A DNA stretch of 64,000 nucleotides. Origin: Naegleria lovaniensis. Taxonomy: Eukaryota > Heterolobosea > Eutetramitea > Acrasida > Naegleriidae. Shown here piece by piece: positions 20,430-32,498 of the stretch. Location of the stretch: assembly GCF_003324165.1 (NCBI RefSeq), contig NW_025407845.1, forward strand, positions 372,001 to 436,000. The letters run 5' to 3'. The translations under genes were made by a program, and so were the position numbers. How positions within the stretch are numbered: the first letter of the stretch is position 1; each line of letters begins with the position of its first letter. A model generated the notes under the pieces. It searched no databases, was not told where the DNA came from, and saw nothing but the letters and a program-made list of their open reading frames with translations.

Positions 20430-22262
20430 ATGGTGTTCACGAAAGGAGATCGTATTAAAATCAGAGTCGTGAGAGGACATTTCATTGCCAAGCTCGATGA
20501 ATTACTAGTGGCTGCTGACACACCAGCCTCACCTCGAACCAATGTCAATAACAATGGCAATCATATGAACAACACTACAACTCTCAACTCCCATCATCCG
20601 TTGCAACATGAGAACATCTCTCATGTTGTATCGTCATCGGAAATGCCTCATGTTACCTCTCAACCACAGCTTCATCCTTCACCTTCTCTGGGTTGCTTGG
20701 AACGATTAGATCATAGGAAAACCTATGTCATGATACAACAAGCAGGAAGTAGCTCTCAAAAGGGAGAATGCACAAAAAAGAATACAATGAAACGAGTTAA
20801 AAGTCGTGGCACGTTTTTAATGAAAAACTTTGGTGAGGATTTGAATGAGAATGGAAATTCGTCGTTATTTCAAGGTGAGGAGCATGCTACAATGGTCGAT
20901 CATGATTCAAATGTTTCAGCCTTGTCTGCAGCGAACAGTCAAGAAAATCTCGAAGATATTGAGGCCATGACAAGTGCAGTCTCTCATTCTCAAATTGAGG
21001 ACGAACAAGAAGGTGACGCCTTTACAGAATTTCTCTATCAATGGAATCAAGATTTTGAATTTCCAGAAATTGAGTTGACCATGCATCAGGTCAGATTTTG
21101 GTTTACTCTCATGGAGGCCAGATCAATAAGGAAGGATGTAAGTTTTTATGATTTCCATCAATTATTGCCTAGAGCTGTACAATTTTACTTTTCGTTCACT
21201 CACAAATAGAAAAAACTTGCTGAAGGATCGTTATTAATCGATGGTGACGATTTGCAAGCGATCAATAATGACAAAACAGTGAAAGTGAATATGAGAACCA
21301 TTTGTTCTTCGAAGAAGGGTAAAAATGGATTGTCGTCTGTCTCTTCAAGCCAATCCGATTTAGATGCTCATGACGATTCTGATGATGCCGAGCAGAACAA
21401 TACCTCTCCAAACAGTAATAACAGTTCAAATCACAATAACGCAAGCTTTTCGTTACAGTCAGAGGAAGAAAAAATTGTTGGATATTTAGAAGTGCTTGTA
21501 CGAATTGAAAGAGATGAGCATTTTGCTGCTGCTCGGTTTCTTGAAGAGTCTCATTGCCCTGAACGAATTGAGCTTTCTCAGTGGAATGCCACCAATAAGA
21601 TTAATAGTCATGCTGTTTCTACAAGCTTGCCCAATGAGGTCAATACTCAGTCCGATGTTCATGAACATATTAAGGATTGGACTAAACATTCAGTGAGCCG
21701 AAACTTGGTAATTTATCTTCCACAACAATGGAAGCCAAAGGTAAGCATTTGCATTCTTAATTGAAATCATTTTGATATATTAATTTGTATGTACGAATAG
21801 AAAATGCAAACTGTAAATAAGAGTTCTCACACCCACTACGAAGCTGATTTCTGGTCGGATCGATGTTTAGGTGCCGATACAGAGCATGTTGAAATTTTGT
21901 CAATTGTATACCAGAAGGTCTGTTCGAAAACAGAGGAAGATTTTCAGTTAACACAGACTCTTTATGAAACTATGGTTCATCACAAGTTGTCATCAGAAGC
22001 AATGAATGGTGTAATAATTTTGGAAAAAAACCAAGATGTGACATCAAATTTTGGAGTTGCTTTTGATTCCGTTTCCCGATATCATTATTCCTTCACCAAG
22101 AGAATTGGATTTGCTCAAGTGGATCATGTATTATACATTTTCAAGCCAAAAGGACTCAACGTGATGTTGTGTGCCACTTTAGAGACATCTTTTGGTCTTG
22201 GACAAGCTGAACATGATCTTTTGCAATATGCAGCTCAATCTGCCATCATTATTTATCAATAA
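20430..22262 (+). CDS. Unrecognised 566-aa protein, three exons
   Basis: Exons 20430-21137, 21210-21740 and 21801-22262, all joined in phase 0 (introns GTAAGT..AATAG and GTAAGC..AATAG, 72 and 60 bases). The first junction reads IRKD-KKLAEGSLLIDGDDLQ. The protein starts with a basic segment (KGDRIKIRVVRGHF), then a long Asn/His/Ser-rich stretch, then a more ordered region with WNQDFEFPEIELTMHQVRFW. The last 150 residues alternate strands and helices and end in AEHDLLQYAAQSAIIIYQ, reminiscent of a longin- or GAF-like alpha/beta fold, but I cannot name a family. No signal peptide or membrane segment is seen. It is divergent from the mobile-element island, with about 390 bases upstream that show no other gene. 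Confidence 0.85.
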
Positions 22263-22381
22263 GCTCGTTTTGCACATTAACATACAGCATTCTCCAATTC
22301 TTTTTCAAACTCTTTCCAATGAATTAAATCATTAATTTATTATTTCATAATGAAAGCATTAAGGGCAACCATGGTTATAAA

Positions 22382-23938
22382 ATGGTCAAGAAAAAAATGC
22401 AACCACTTCACACTTCTTCGGAGATGTTGATGCAACATGTTTTTGAATCTTTATCCGGAGTAGGATTATTGGCAATAGTCATCATGGTGTTGGGCGGAGT
22501 GTATTTGTATTTCTTTTACTTTGATTCTTCTCGTAAACATGATGACAACCAAAACCATAACATCAGCGCGGAACAGATAATTGAAGATCATCATGATGAT
22601 GAAGATGAATTGGCATGGTTTCCAACGAATGAACATCAATTATGTACCGACTTGTCTACATTGTCTGTGTCATCGGATGATCCATGTTCATCCATTCCTA
22701 TTTCAGATCCATCATCCAAAGAAACAAAATTACATCCTTTAATAGATACAATTCACGTACATGATGAAGCAACCATCGGAATTAATCGTCCTGTAGCAAG
22801 TGATACTTTGGAGGCTGCTCATTCATTAAATCATGAACCAATGCTTGAATCCAATCATTTACTTAACAACATCTCGATGGATTCACCAAAAACAAAAATC
22901 AATCAACAAGAGCCTAATGTAGCGCATGGTAATTCTTCCTCAACAACCCAACATGATCATTTACTCTCAAAACATTCATTCTTGATGGTCTGCTCGAAAT
23001 GTAATTATTTATTTGCAACCTTTTTACCTCCGTCAAGATTACCCGAACAAGAACACATGGAATTTCCTGAACGATTTACAAATCATCCATTCACATTCGG
23101 AGTATTGAAATTAGATAATGACAATAGAAGAAGAAATGTTGCATTCATGCCACGATTTCATCAAGAATATAGAATGAAGGACGAGCAAGAAGATGACAAA
23201 AGACAAGAAGAGGAAAAAACTCTCATTCCAACATTATGTTTTATGGAAAATTCCCCTCTCGAACAAGAATTTATTTGTAAAAAAATTGAAGAATCTGAAC
23301 TATCTCAAATGAAAGATGTCTCCAAACGAGAACGTGATGCTGGAAAATTATTGCGATTATATTGTAAAAATTGTAATACCAAAGTTGGATCCTGCCTCAA
23401 AGAGCCCCTTAAGATCCAAGTAGCTCCTGGTTTGTCTCTTCCATTTAACACATTTATGGATCAACAAGATTGCTCCATTGTTGAGAAGTGTCACTGTGAA
23501 CAACAAATGGATGATAGCAAATATATTGATTCGAATAATATTGTCATTACTGATGAAGAAGACAGGAAAACATTTCGTAAAACAACTTTAGGAGAGTGGA
23601 AATACAGCTCACTGGCAAGCATGTTGTTTGAAATGCCTGAATCTAGAAAGGACTTGAAACCACAAAAACGAAATTTCATGCAAAACAAATTTCATCACAA
23701 ATCATTGCACAACAAGAAATTCCCTCCTCACGACAATTCCAAATACCCTAGGGCCAATACTAATATTACTAATGTTCAAACACAAAGAAAGAAAGGAAAT
23801 AACAACCATAGACAACAACCATCTGCTGCAACATCAGCTTCAGAGCCAACGAAGAAAAAGAAAGGACAGAAACGGAAAAAACATCCCAAAACAGATGGTT
23901 CCTCTAGTGTTCAAAATGCAAAACTCAACAAACAATGA
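22382..23938 (+). CDS. One-span membrane protein with two distant CxxC pairs (518 aa)
   Basis: Single exon. A hydrophobic segment at about 22-45 (GVGLLAIVIMVLGGVYLYFF) should anchor the protein, with most of it on the other side. CSKCNYLF near residue 201 and CKNCNTKVGSC near 328 could bind one zinc together, as in Yippee/CULT-type two-part folds, but the resemblance is too weak for a name. An acidic, Asp/His-rich segment follows the anchor, and the C-terminal 70 residues are strongly basic (KKKKGQKRKKHPK). The start at 22382 is the ATG in this frame; an ATG 11 bases upstream lies in another frame. The gene follows the 566-aa gene by 119 bases, same strand. Confidence 0.85.
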   Translation: MVKKKMQPLHTSSEMLMQHVFESLSGVGLLAIVIMVLGGVYLYFFYFDSSRKHDDNQNHNISAEQIIEDHHDDEDELAWFPTNEHQLCTDLSTLSVSSDDPCSSIPISDPSSKETKLHPLIDTIHVHDEATIGINRPVASDTLEAAHSLNHEPMLESNHLLNNISMDSPKTKINQQEPNVAHGNSSSTTQHDHLLSKHSFLMVCSKCNYLFATFLPPSRLPEQEHMEFPERFTNHPFTFGVLKLDNDNRRRNVAFMPRFHQEYRMKDEQEDDKRQEEEKTLIPTLCFMENSPLEQEFICKKIEESELSQMKDVSKRERDAGKLLRLYCKNCNTKVGSCLKEPLKIQVAPGLSLPFNTFMDQQDCSIVEKCHCEQQMDDSKYIDSNNIVITDEEDRKTFRKTTLGEWKYSSLASMLFEMPESRKDLKPQKRNFMQNKFHHKSLHNKKFPPHDNSKYPRANTNITNVQTQRKKGNNNHRQQPSAATSASEPTKKKKGQKRKKHPKTDGSSSVQNAKLNKQ

Positions 23939-24059
23939 ATTGACTTTTCGAAATGAGCATAATGAGTTCTTTGCAATGAGAAGTGAAGACATTACTGCTT
24001 TACACAAAACATACAATCAAATATTTTATCTAGATAGTGTACAACTACATTCAGAATTC

Positions 24060-26060
24060 CTAAATCACAAATTCCTTCAAGAGTAATGCAGCCCTTATGG
24101 TACTAAGTGTGAAATAATCCTCACTGAACGACTTTTGAATGCATGACAGGTAATCACAAGCTCCTTTTGAAATAATCATCTCATTGCTCACCGTGAGCAT
24201 TAGTTTTGGAATAACAGCTTCAAAATCTTCCAAACTTTTCATTCTGATCTGGGATGAGTTGGTGAGTGTAGGAACCTTTAGTAAATTATAATGGCTTGGT
24301 ATTTGCCATTCTAGGTTGTAAATGTGATTTCTAAAATTCGTGAAAGTAAAATTATGCTTCCATTTAAAATTTACAGAAAGAGATTCTAATAAATCGTCAA
24401 TAAAATGCATATAACTTAGGTCTGGATTTTTCTTTCCAGTGTTCCATCGAATGATGGTATTAGCGACAGCGTTCATGGCAGAGCCATCAGAATTATTGAT
24501 AGTTGCTACCACAGGAATGCTTTGTATGTTGGAAAAGAGCTCCGATGAAGCATAAATTAATTTTGGAATGATAATGCTAGAGGAAGGCAAGAACTCCAAT
24601 ATCCAAAAACCCACCACTGCAAATATCACAAACTCGTTGGATTGAATAAAAGCATCTCTGAAATGCAAACTATTTCTGTTAGAAAAAATTGGGGACACCA
24701 TTTGCGCAACTTCATGTTTGGCATAAAAGGCATTCTTTAAAATTCTTGGTAAAATGAGAAATCGAATTGGTAATTCTGTACGATCCATAATGTGAAAAGG
24801 ATTCAAAAAGTCTCTCTGATAATTAATAATTGAGGATGAAACTTCATTATTTCCCAATCCAATATCTCCCATATTACTTGTAATATTTTCATTGAAGTCC
24901 TCAGAATTTGTCAGATAGCCCATCGAATAATTATTGGAATAGCTCACATCTCCATCTTCAGTCATTTGCATTCCCCAATTGGCGCTATCAAAACTACTTT
25001 GTTGATGAGAATTGTGCATAATTGGAGATTTTGTATAGGAAGAGGAAGGTGTGGAAACTAAATTTTGAGAATGTGAGCCACCAATTGGTGATTTTCCATA
25101 GTTTTTTTCGTCCTCTTCATTCAAAAACAGCTCCTCAATTTTCGATTGCATCTCCAAATAGAATGAAATGTCATTTCCGCTTGAGAAAATTGTCTCTCGT
25201 AATGTCACTTCATCTGAAAGAACAATTGAAAAGTAGGACAAAAAATAATCTGGAACATTTTTCATGGAAGGAAAGGTTTGTCGTAATTTCTCATGTACCA
25301 CTCGTTGCTGTGGTGTGAACATGGTAGTCAACGACTGTCCGTTTGTGTCACCGGCACTGCTACCATTCAAAGAACTATGTGTGTCATAACCTGTATTACT
25401 GAACGCGCTTGAAGAAATAAAATTTGAGTCTCTATTCGATGGTGATGATGTCGTCGACATGATTCCGCCATTATTGCTAATCGGTGACAGGGAATAATTA
25501 TTCAGTATTGGGCTAGCAGGAGCGGAAGAAGCCAATGTATAATTGTACAATAAATAATTATGGTTTTGGTAAGAGTGAGGAGAGGATGATGTATTCATAA
25601 TCAACGATAACGGTGGTGGTTGACTCGTGGTCTTTCGATGATGTCCATGATATGGCAATACACCCACCGATTGGCTCGAGGTGGTAGCTACTGGTGATTG
25701 GGTATTTCCGCTCGGCTCTTCTACAATCACCCTCGGATTATTTAATAATGTTGTTCCATTCTTCTCTTGGTTGGAGGGTGTTGATGGTGTTGTTGTCGTT
25801 GATGGTTGTTTGTTATTATTATTCTTTCGATACGTATTGGTACTATTACTTCGTTTCCGTAATTTGAGAAAATCTGCAGCATTTCTACTGGATAAATTCT
25901 CAGTTCCGCCATTGGATTCAGAAATCATTCTAAATCTATTGCGATAGTGAGAAGAAGAAGAAGGTGATGATGTAGAACTTGTATTGTTGTTGTTGGCCGT
26001 ATCATGATGATGAGTATTCCGAGAAGAAGAAGAGAAACGGTTAGCAAAATGATTGCCCAT
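24060..26060 (-). CDS. Unrecognised Ser/Asn-rich protein with ordered C-terminal half (666 aa)
   Basis: From the ATG at 26060 (MGNHFANRFSSSSRN). The frame is open further upstream but without an ATG, and a TTTTTAG acceptor-like site near 26124 allows a 5' non-coding exon. Residues 1-230 are low-complexity Ser, Thr, Asn and His. An ordered region begins at VHEKLRQTFPSMKNVPDYFL. A helical domain at about 430-666 has hydrophobic stretches such as FVIFAVVGFWILEFLPSSS that may be buried helices rather than membrane spans. No known motif was found. It converges with the CxxC gene; the stops are 121 bases apart. Confidence 0.82.
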   Translation of the reverse strand: MGNHFANRFSSSSRNTHHHDTANNNNTSSTSSPSSSSHYRNRFRMISESNGGTENLSSRNAADFLKLRKRSNSTNTYRKNNNNKQPSTTTTPSTPSNQEKNGTTLLNNPRVIVEEPSGNTQSPVATTSSQSVGVLPYHGHHRKTTSQPPPLSLIMNTSSSPHSYQNHNYLLYNYTLASSAPASPILNNYSLSPISNNGGIMSTTSSPSNRDSNFISSSAFSNTGYDTHSSLNGSSAGDTNGQSLTTMFTPQQRVVHEKLRQTFPSMKNVPDYFLSYFSIVLSDEVTLRETIFSSGNDISFYLEMQSKIEELFLNEEDEKNYGKSPIGGSHSQNLVSTPSSSYTKSPIMHNSHQQSSFDSANWGMQMTEDGDVSYSNNYSMGYLTNSEDFNENITSNMGDIGLGNNEVSSSIINYQRDFLNPFHIMDRTELPIRFLILPRILKNAFYAKHEVAQMVSPIFSNRNSLHFRDAFIQSNEFVIFAVVGFWILEFLPSSSIIIPKLIYASSELFSNIQSIPVVATINNSDGSAMNAVANTIIRWNTGKKNPDLSYMHFIDDLLESLSVNFKWKHNFTFTNFRNHIYNLEWQIPSHYNLLKVPTLTNSSQIRMKSLEDFEAVIPKLMLTVSNEMIISKGACDYLSCIQKSFSEDYFTLSTIRAALLLKEFVI

Positions 26061-26087
26061 ATTTTTTAAAAAGGATGATGATGGCAA

Positions 26088-26700
26088 GAACGTTGTTACC
26101 AGTCGGGTATGAAATAGATACTAAAAAAGTCAGTTAATGATGATGAGTGCCAATGTTGCTGCTTGCTATTTACAGAATTCAACCAAGTTGATCATCAGAC
26201 ACGGAAACACAGCACAAGGTGTTTCCGAGATGCCAAATTTATCTTTTTGAAATTTAGGTTCAACCACGCAACAAGAAACCACGTTTACAATAATTTTTTG
26301 AAAGATTTCAAAGATAAATCAGTCCTTTTAAAGACATCAATTCCTTTCATCATCAATACGGACCTTGTACGACTCTGCTCACGTATTCTAGCCTACACAA
26401 CAGAAGGTCAAGCTTTAATAAATTCTTGCAAGCGAAAGTTCAGTAAAGTTTTTGAAAATTTGTGGTGAGCCGTTCAAAACTTTCATTGCATGAGATTGAT
26501 TCGCTGTCAGGTTTTACAAGGTTACGTGTTTTCAATCGTTATCCAATGCGAAACCAAGTTTCCGTCCTTTAAAATCACACACGCCAGCGTAGACTCATCG
26601 GCCGAAACTCCAAAAAAAACAATTCAAAACCTTGGCTGGCACACAAACAGCTCATTTCAAACAAAAGATCTTTCTCCAAACTCACCTCTCCACAAGCACC
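26088..26700. other. Intergenic, no supported gene
   Basis: The largest frame here (26163-26468, plus) begins at a TTG just after an acceptor-like TTTACAG and shows no motif, so I do not call it. The region separates two divergent genes and probably holds both promoters. Confidence 0.5.
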
Positions 26701-27390
26701 ATGAATTTCAATATGGGTTTTAACGGACAACCTCCTCACCAACAACCACCCCAAATGAATGTGAATATGGGATTCGGAATGCAACCACCTATGCAACCTG
26801 GTGTTGGTATGAGCGTTGGTTTTGATTCCAATGGAATGGGTATGGGTGTTAATATGAATATGGGAATGCCCATGATGGGAATGAATGTTGGAATGAATGT
26901 ACCTCCACCTCAACAACAACCACAAATGTATATGAACACCACTTCCTATCAACCACCTCAACAACATGTGAGCTTTACTACCACCACTACAACCACTTCG
27001 GGATCATCCAACTTGGGTAAGCAAATCCTTGCTGCTGTGCAAGGAGCTTCCTTTGATAGCGATAAGGTTAAGGCTGTTCAAACCTATTCATCCTCTCAAT
27101 TCGGACCTGTATTCGCTCACGAAATTGTATCCATTTTGCAAGCCTTTGGATTTGACAATGATAAGATTAAGGCTTTGACTCAACTGAAATCGACCAATAA
27201 TGTGGCAACCATGACTTGCTCCGATGCTGCTAATATTCTCTCATGCTTTGGATTTGATAATGATAAGATGAAGGCTCTCGAGTTGATTGCTAGTCACATC
27301 TATGATCGTATGCAAAATGCTGAAACTGTGGTGAGCAAGTTTGGTTTCTCGAACGATCAAAACAAAGCCAGACAAGTGTTGATGAAGTAA
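26701..27390 (+). CDS. Gln/Met-rich protein with C-terminal DUF4476 domain (229 aa)
   Basis: The ATG at 26701 follows CACAAGCACC; the longer frame upstream starts only at a TTG. Residues 1-115 are a low-complexity tail of Met, Gly, Pro and Gln repeats (MGMGVNMNMGMP). The C-terminal half is DUF4476: four helical units of the type FDSDKVKAVQ, FDNDKIKAL, FDNDKMKALEL and FSNDQNKAR, each a phenylalanine-Asp/Asn-Lys motif in a helical repeat. DUF4476 function is not established. The protein is probably soluble. It converges with the third histidine kinase; the stops are about 200 bases apart. Confidence 0.88.
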   Translation: MNFNMGFNGQPPHQQPPQMNVNMGFGMQPPMQPGVGMSVGFDSNGMGMGVNMNMGMPMMGMNVGMNVPPPQQQPQMYMNTTSYQPPQQHVSFTTTTTTTSGSSNLGKQILAAVQGASFDSDKVKAVQTYSSSQFGPVFAHEIVSILQAFGFDNDKIKALTQLKSTNNVATMTCSDAANILSCFGFDNDKMKALELIASHIYDRMQNAETVVSKFGFSNDQNKARQVLMK

Positions 27391-27587
27391 ATATATTTCA
27401 TTGGACGCGGAAGACACAGCATTGTATTATTAAAATTATTACTTCAGTTACAAATGATCAAGCATCTCTGCAGTGTGTTCATCTTATCTCAGGCTAAAAC
27501 CTTTCGTAATTGCCATGTAAACCCATCCATTGGGATCAATTAACATTTATTAAGGTACAATCTTGGTCTACTTGATCCAAGATGAGA

Positions 27588-30355
27588 TCATAATTGTTGT
27601 TGTTGGCTACTGGAATGGTCAAGGTGTTTCAGTAACAGCTGTTGAAATTGTTCCAAAATCACTGGTTTGTAAACGACATCATCAAAACCTTGTGAAAGCA
27701 AAGTGTCCCTCGGTTCCCATGTATTGGCAGTAATGGCAATAATGGGTACGCGTCTCTTGACTTGAGTTTGTTTTTCTAAATTTCGAATCATTTCACATGC
27801 TTCTCGTCCACTCAAAATGGGCATGAAACAATCCAACAAGACCAAATGATATGATTTTTGTTTGAATTTTTCAAAACATTCCATTCCATCATTCGAAGTG
27901 TCAATATCTTTGAATCCAATAATTTGTAACATTTTCACCAATACTTTTCGATTCACTGCATTGTCATCCGCAATGAGTACTGAATTTGATCCAAAATCAA
28001 AGGGAATATTTTTCATGCTATTCTGAGTTGATGGTTCATGCATCCTTATGGTTGAGGTACTGAGATTTAAATCTTGGGATGAGACTTGTGTTTTGGCAGT
28101 TCTGCTCTCATTCCATACCTCATCATCATGATGGTCACGTGATGGTGTTGCAACATAGCCATCACACAAGGATAGTTTTGCAGAATTCTCCTTCAACAAA
28201 ATTTTGTCATTCGACAAGACGTCCACAAGCTCTGGAAATTTAACAGGTTTGGTCAGATACTTTAAATTGGAATAAGATCTTTGAGAGCCTTTGAAAATGG
28301 TTGGAATGGTAACGATAGTATGATCTTTGTTAGACATGCTTGACAATATTTGTGTCGCACGAGAATAGTCACTTTCTGAAACGAAAATGACCTTCACCGA
28401 GCTGGTATCAAGTAATGATTGTGTTGCAAGAGACTCGACAGAGGAAATGCAATCAATTTTTCGAACCTTATGGAAGAGTTTCAAATAACTTTGTAACACA
28501 TTTTGAAAACATTCATCGTCGTCAATAACTAATACGTGCATGTCTTTGACATCGTCTCCTCGTAAAATTTCGGAAATGACTTCTGAACTGTCGTTGAGAG
28601 TATTTTCGAGTGGCAATAGAATGGTGACTGTTGTTCCAACATTGAGTGCACTGCTCACTTTGATTTGGCCATGCATTTTGTTGACAAGTAATTTGGTAAT
28701 ACTTAAACCAAGCCCATTTCTATTCGTATGAATCAAACTGCTACCACCGTCACTTAACTTGTTCATATTCTCTGAATGGTTGAAATAATTTTCAAATCCG
28801 AGAGAGTAATCTTCGTTTTGTTTCTGATCATCAATGATGTGATAGGGTTGAAACAGTTGTTGAATTTGCTCTTGGGAATACCACAACCAGTGTCAATAAA
28901 TTCAAGTTTCACAAATGTCTTCTTTTGCGTCGTGTTTTCATGATTGGATTCTTTCAATAATTCATGATCAAAACTTTTCAAATCTTCATCATTGGCCAAG
29001 TCACAATTCACTCTCACATAACCCTTTTTCGTGTATTTGATGGCATTGGAAATAATATTCATGATGATTTGACTCAATCGAACAGAGTCACCCTTCAATA
29101 ATTGTGGAACTTTGGAGACATTGAAAAAACTATGCAATGAAATGTGTTTCTCATGAGCCAATTGTGAAAAAACTCCAATCAATGAATCCAAAAGAACTTT
29201 CAAATTAAACGGTTCATGTTTCAATTTGATTTTTCCCATTTCCAATGAACTCATTTGCAAAGAAGATGATAGAATGTGCAATAACAAGGTTGCATTTTCC
29301 TTAATATCTTCCATAACTTCTTGAATGGCGCTATTGGTCAAAAAACAATGTTTACACCCATCCACACATTTCTCTCCCTCAAAATGGTGATTCAACACTT
29401 GTAAACTTCCCATAATGCAATGCAATGGATTTCTCGCTTCATGACTCAAATTCGCAATAAATTTTGTTTTTTCACTATTTTTCATTCGTTCTCGTGTCAC
29501 TTCCTCTTGTTTTTGGCAACTTTCGAGCATTGTGCTTGACATGAAACTAGAAAATAAATACGCTCCAACGATCATTGAGTATTGCAAAATGAATACTTCC
29601 ACAATTCTCTGGTAAAATGCATGTATTTGGTCTTCACTCATCTTGTCACGTTCTTGCGTGAACGCCACATACATCCCAACCAAATTGGAAGCTAATAGTA
29701 CAATCGTATTTACACAAAAAATCTTTAAATTATAATAAAACACATTCGCTGATATTAAAATCTTGTATGTATGAAATACATGCAATGGAACCGAGTGTCC
29801 ATAATAAAGTTGCAATGTCCACTGCAACAATATAATCACTACTAATCGACATGAATTATGCTGTACAAAACTCGTCACCGATTTGACATGATTTCGCATG
29901 TAAGCATTCAACATGAAATGAAACGCAACCTCTCCCAGAGAGCACACAAAAAACAAGAGTGGGCCTCGATCCCAACAAAAGGTCACTCCAAAGAGAAGTG
30001 GAAGGAAGGATAATTTAGAGCCTATTTGAGCTTGTCGTTTTTGGTTATGTAAGAGTTGTTGTAGCAAAGCATCAGATCCCATCGTGGTTGTGAGGTCAGA
30101 TGGAGAGGAGCATGCTAATGAACCACTAGTTTCCTCTTGATGATGGAATGATGAAGACGACGGCGATGATGATGATGAAGGCGGTCGTGGGATGGATGTA
30201 TTTAATGATGATGGTGGTTGTTGTATCATGTCATTGGATGAAGCGACAATTTCTTTGCTGCTGTTCATGAGTGATGTGTTGTTATGATGATGATGATGGT
30301 TGTTGTTGTTATTGTTGCAATTATTGTTTTTCTTCCGACCACCAAAAGAAGTCAT
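27588..30355 (-). CDS. Hybrid histidine kinase 3 with one frame break
   Basis: Same architecture as the kinase at 3458-6265: low-complexity N-terminus, hydrophobic sensor region, HisKA (SHEARNPLHCIMGSL), HATPase_c (NIISNAIKYT, IDTGCGI, NGLGLSI), degenerate receiver, canonical receiver (LLDCFMP, YKP). A CVDGCKHC motif lies between the HisKA helices. The frame changes once, near 28875, in the G1 region after IDTGCGIP. There a run of three C on the coding strand would need to be four to continue into QEQIQQLFQPYHI. The first real ATG is at 30355 (MTSFGG); the frame is open to 30463 with only a TTG, so a short upstream exon is possible. It may be functional if the missing base is a sequencing error. 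It shares 171 identical bases with kinase 2. Confidence 0.8.
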
Positions 30356-31057
30356 TGGAGTACTATTCTCTCGGGTGATGATGTTCCCTCCGGTCGGTGA
30401 ATTCAAACGTTGTTGTTCAAGTATTTTTCTTGTGTGTCGTCGTCGGGTTGTGTTGTAGTACAAATAGTAGTAGCAAGCAGCGGAATTTGTTAAATTGGTG
30501 TTTCAGAATAGTAAGAACTGCTGCTCTTTCCAAATGAAACGCCACGGCTGTCAAAAACTCAATGACAAGTTCAGGGACGAAGGCAATTCTAGAAGGTATT
30601 TGTTTTTTCTAGGTGCGTTAGTAGTGGTGTGGTGGTGTGTTTAAACACAGAGAGATAATTGACCGGAATGGCTTAATCATTGAAGAGTCAGTGGGAAGAT
30701 GGATCAAAAAACAAAATGGTTGAAACGATCGGTGACGAAATGAATTGTTGATTCAACCATGTTGTGTTTTTAGATTCATTCACATAATCCATAATCTACA
30801 AAGCTTATTGGATTTTGGTATAGAATGCCGGCGACCGATTTGCATGTGTTCCAAAAACGTATTTTGCCGACGTCAATTCGTTTTTAGGATGAACGTATGG
30901 AGTGGAAGAATCATTACTCCACACACTACTTGTTGTGCAATGGTGTTTTGATTTCATTCATTGCATTCACGCCAACACACGTGTACGGTATCCAGCACGC
31001 ATCAAAATAGTTGGAGGTAATAGTAGTTGATACCTTTAAGGGATTATTCGAATTTCA
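30356..31057. other. Intergenic, no supported gene
   Basis: A spacer of about 0.7 kb between the third kinase and the M50 gene. It may contain the kinase's missing first exon and promoter. No frame over about 70 codons with a motif was seen. Confidence 0.5.
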
Positions 31058-32315
31058 TCATTGTTGAATGGTCCCAGATCGTTCGTTGGCTTCAGGTTTC
31101 TTGGCAACAGCATTGCTCAATGAATGTCGAATGACAAACCACAAGCTTAATGAAATGCATGCAATGTTAATCACAATAATAAAGATGGCAACCAGCCAAT
31201 ACGGTATCACACCACGGAAGAGCACTTCCACAGATCCAGTATCAGACTTTCCATTCATCTTTGAGAATAAATACATTAAATTTTCATACATGGAGATGGC
31301 CATTTGCACGCCAATGAACTGCAACGAGAAGGTCACAAATGGTTTTGGTGCTTTGATTGCAATTCCGTATAACACAAGAGACACTATTGGTAGAAAGATC
31401 ATCCCAAATATTGATTTTCGAATAAACAGAATCGTGACGAGTAAGACAATCGTGGCAATTGTGGAAATTAACACTCTAGAAAATAATTCATGTTTCACAA
31501 ATGCAACACTTAAACAAATGATGAGACATCCAAAAAATGTTGGTCCAAGTGGTCCATTCACACTTATTAAGGCGTTGCAAAACATGCTTTGTGACATATC
31601 TTGATAGACCGTTAATCCACTTCCATTACTTTCAATTTTGATAAACTCAATCGTGTTGCCACAAACTAGAGCAGTAGTGGCATGTCCCAATTCATGCCAA
31701 AACGTTCCAAATATTGTAAATGGATAAATAATATAATTTCCAACATCGGAAGGTAATTGCCAAAGTAAAATCGTTAAAATTGAAACCATGATGAGCCATG
31801 TAATCGAATGACTGAATAATGAAGATATGAACGATTGAATGGTTCGGGTTGAGGATTGAGTGAAGGATGAGGATGATGTATTCCTATGATTGCTGTTGGG
31901 TTCATCTCCTTTCAATGGAGTAAAAATTGAGAATGAGCTTTCATAGAACTCTAAATTACTTTGTTCTTCATCCATAGAGGCCAACGAATTGAGTTGTTGA
32001 TTTTCCAAATCAGCTTGGTCCCTATCATCAATTTCCTAATTGGTAAATATTAGACAATAATAATAATAAGGAATAATTTAAATTTCAATTCCAATGTTGG
32101 CATTTACCCACGAAATATGTTATCCAATAATATATGTATAATAATCAATGACAAGCATTACCAATCGTTCCGAGTCCGTTCAACGCACGGATGGAATCAA
32201 AATTTAAATTCAACACCCATTTGTTTTTAAATGCCGTTATTTTCATCATCTGATTGACTCCTACCTTTTCCATCATATTATTCTCCAAATCATGATGATG
32301 GTTCATGTTTTCCAT
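31058..32315 (-). CDS. M50B-like membrane zinc peptidase (342 aa)
   Basis: Two exons, 32315-32265 (17 codons, MENMNHHHDLENNMMEK) and 32035-31058, across a 229-base intron (GTAGGA..ATTAG), phase 0. The start lies in AAAAAAATGG. After an acidic Ser-rich N-terminus, a membrane segment (ITWLIMVSILTILLW) precedes FGTFWHELGHATTALVCG, the HExxH zinc motif of site-2/M50 peptidases. Then come NGPLGPTFFG and five or six more hydrophobic spans. The whole layout resembles the M50B-like group found in plants, fungi and protists. Substrate and organelle cannot be told. It is divergent from the amine oxidase gene, with starts 184 bases apart. Confidence 0.88.
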
Positions 32316-32498
32316 TTTTTTAAAACTTCTGAATTTTAATGATTTCGAAATCGTGATGAATATAGATGAATATAAAAAATTGCAATAATTGATAATCCTC
32401 TTTCTTGAGAAGTCTATTAAAAATACAAGTAAATGTCAATTGTTAATTCTTCTGCCAAACGTCAATGAATTTTTCGAAAAGAAAAAAAATTCCTGAAC

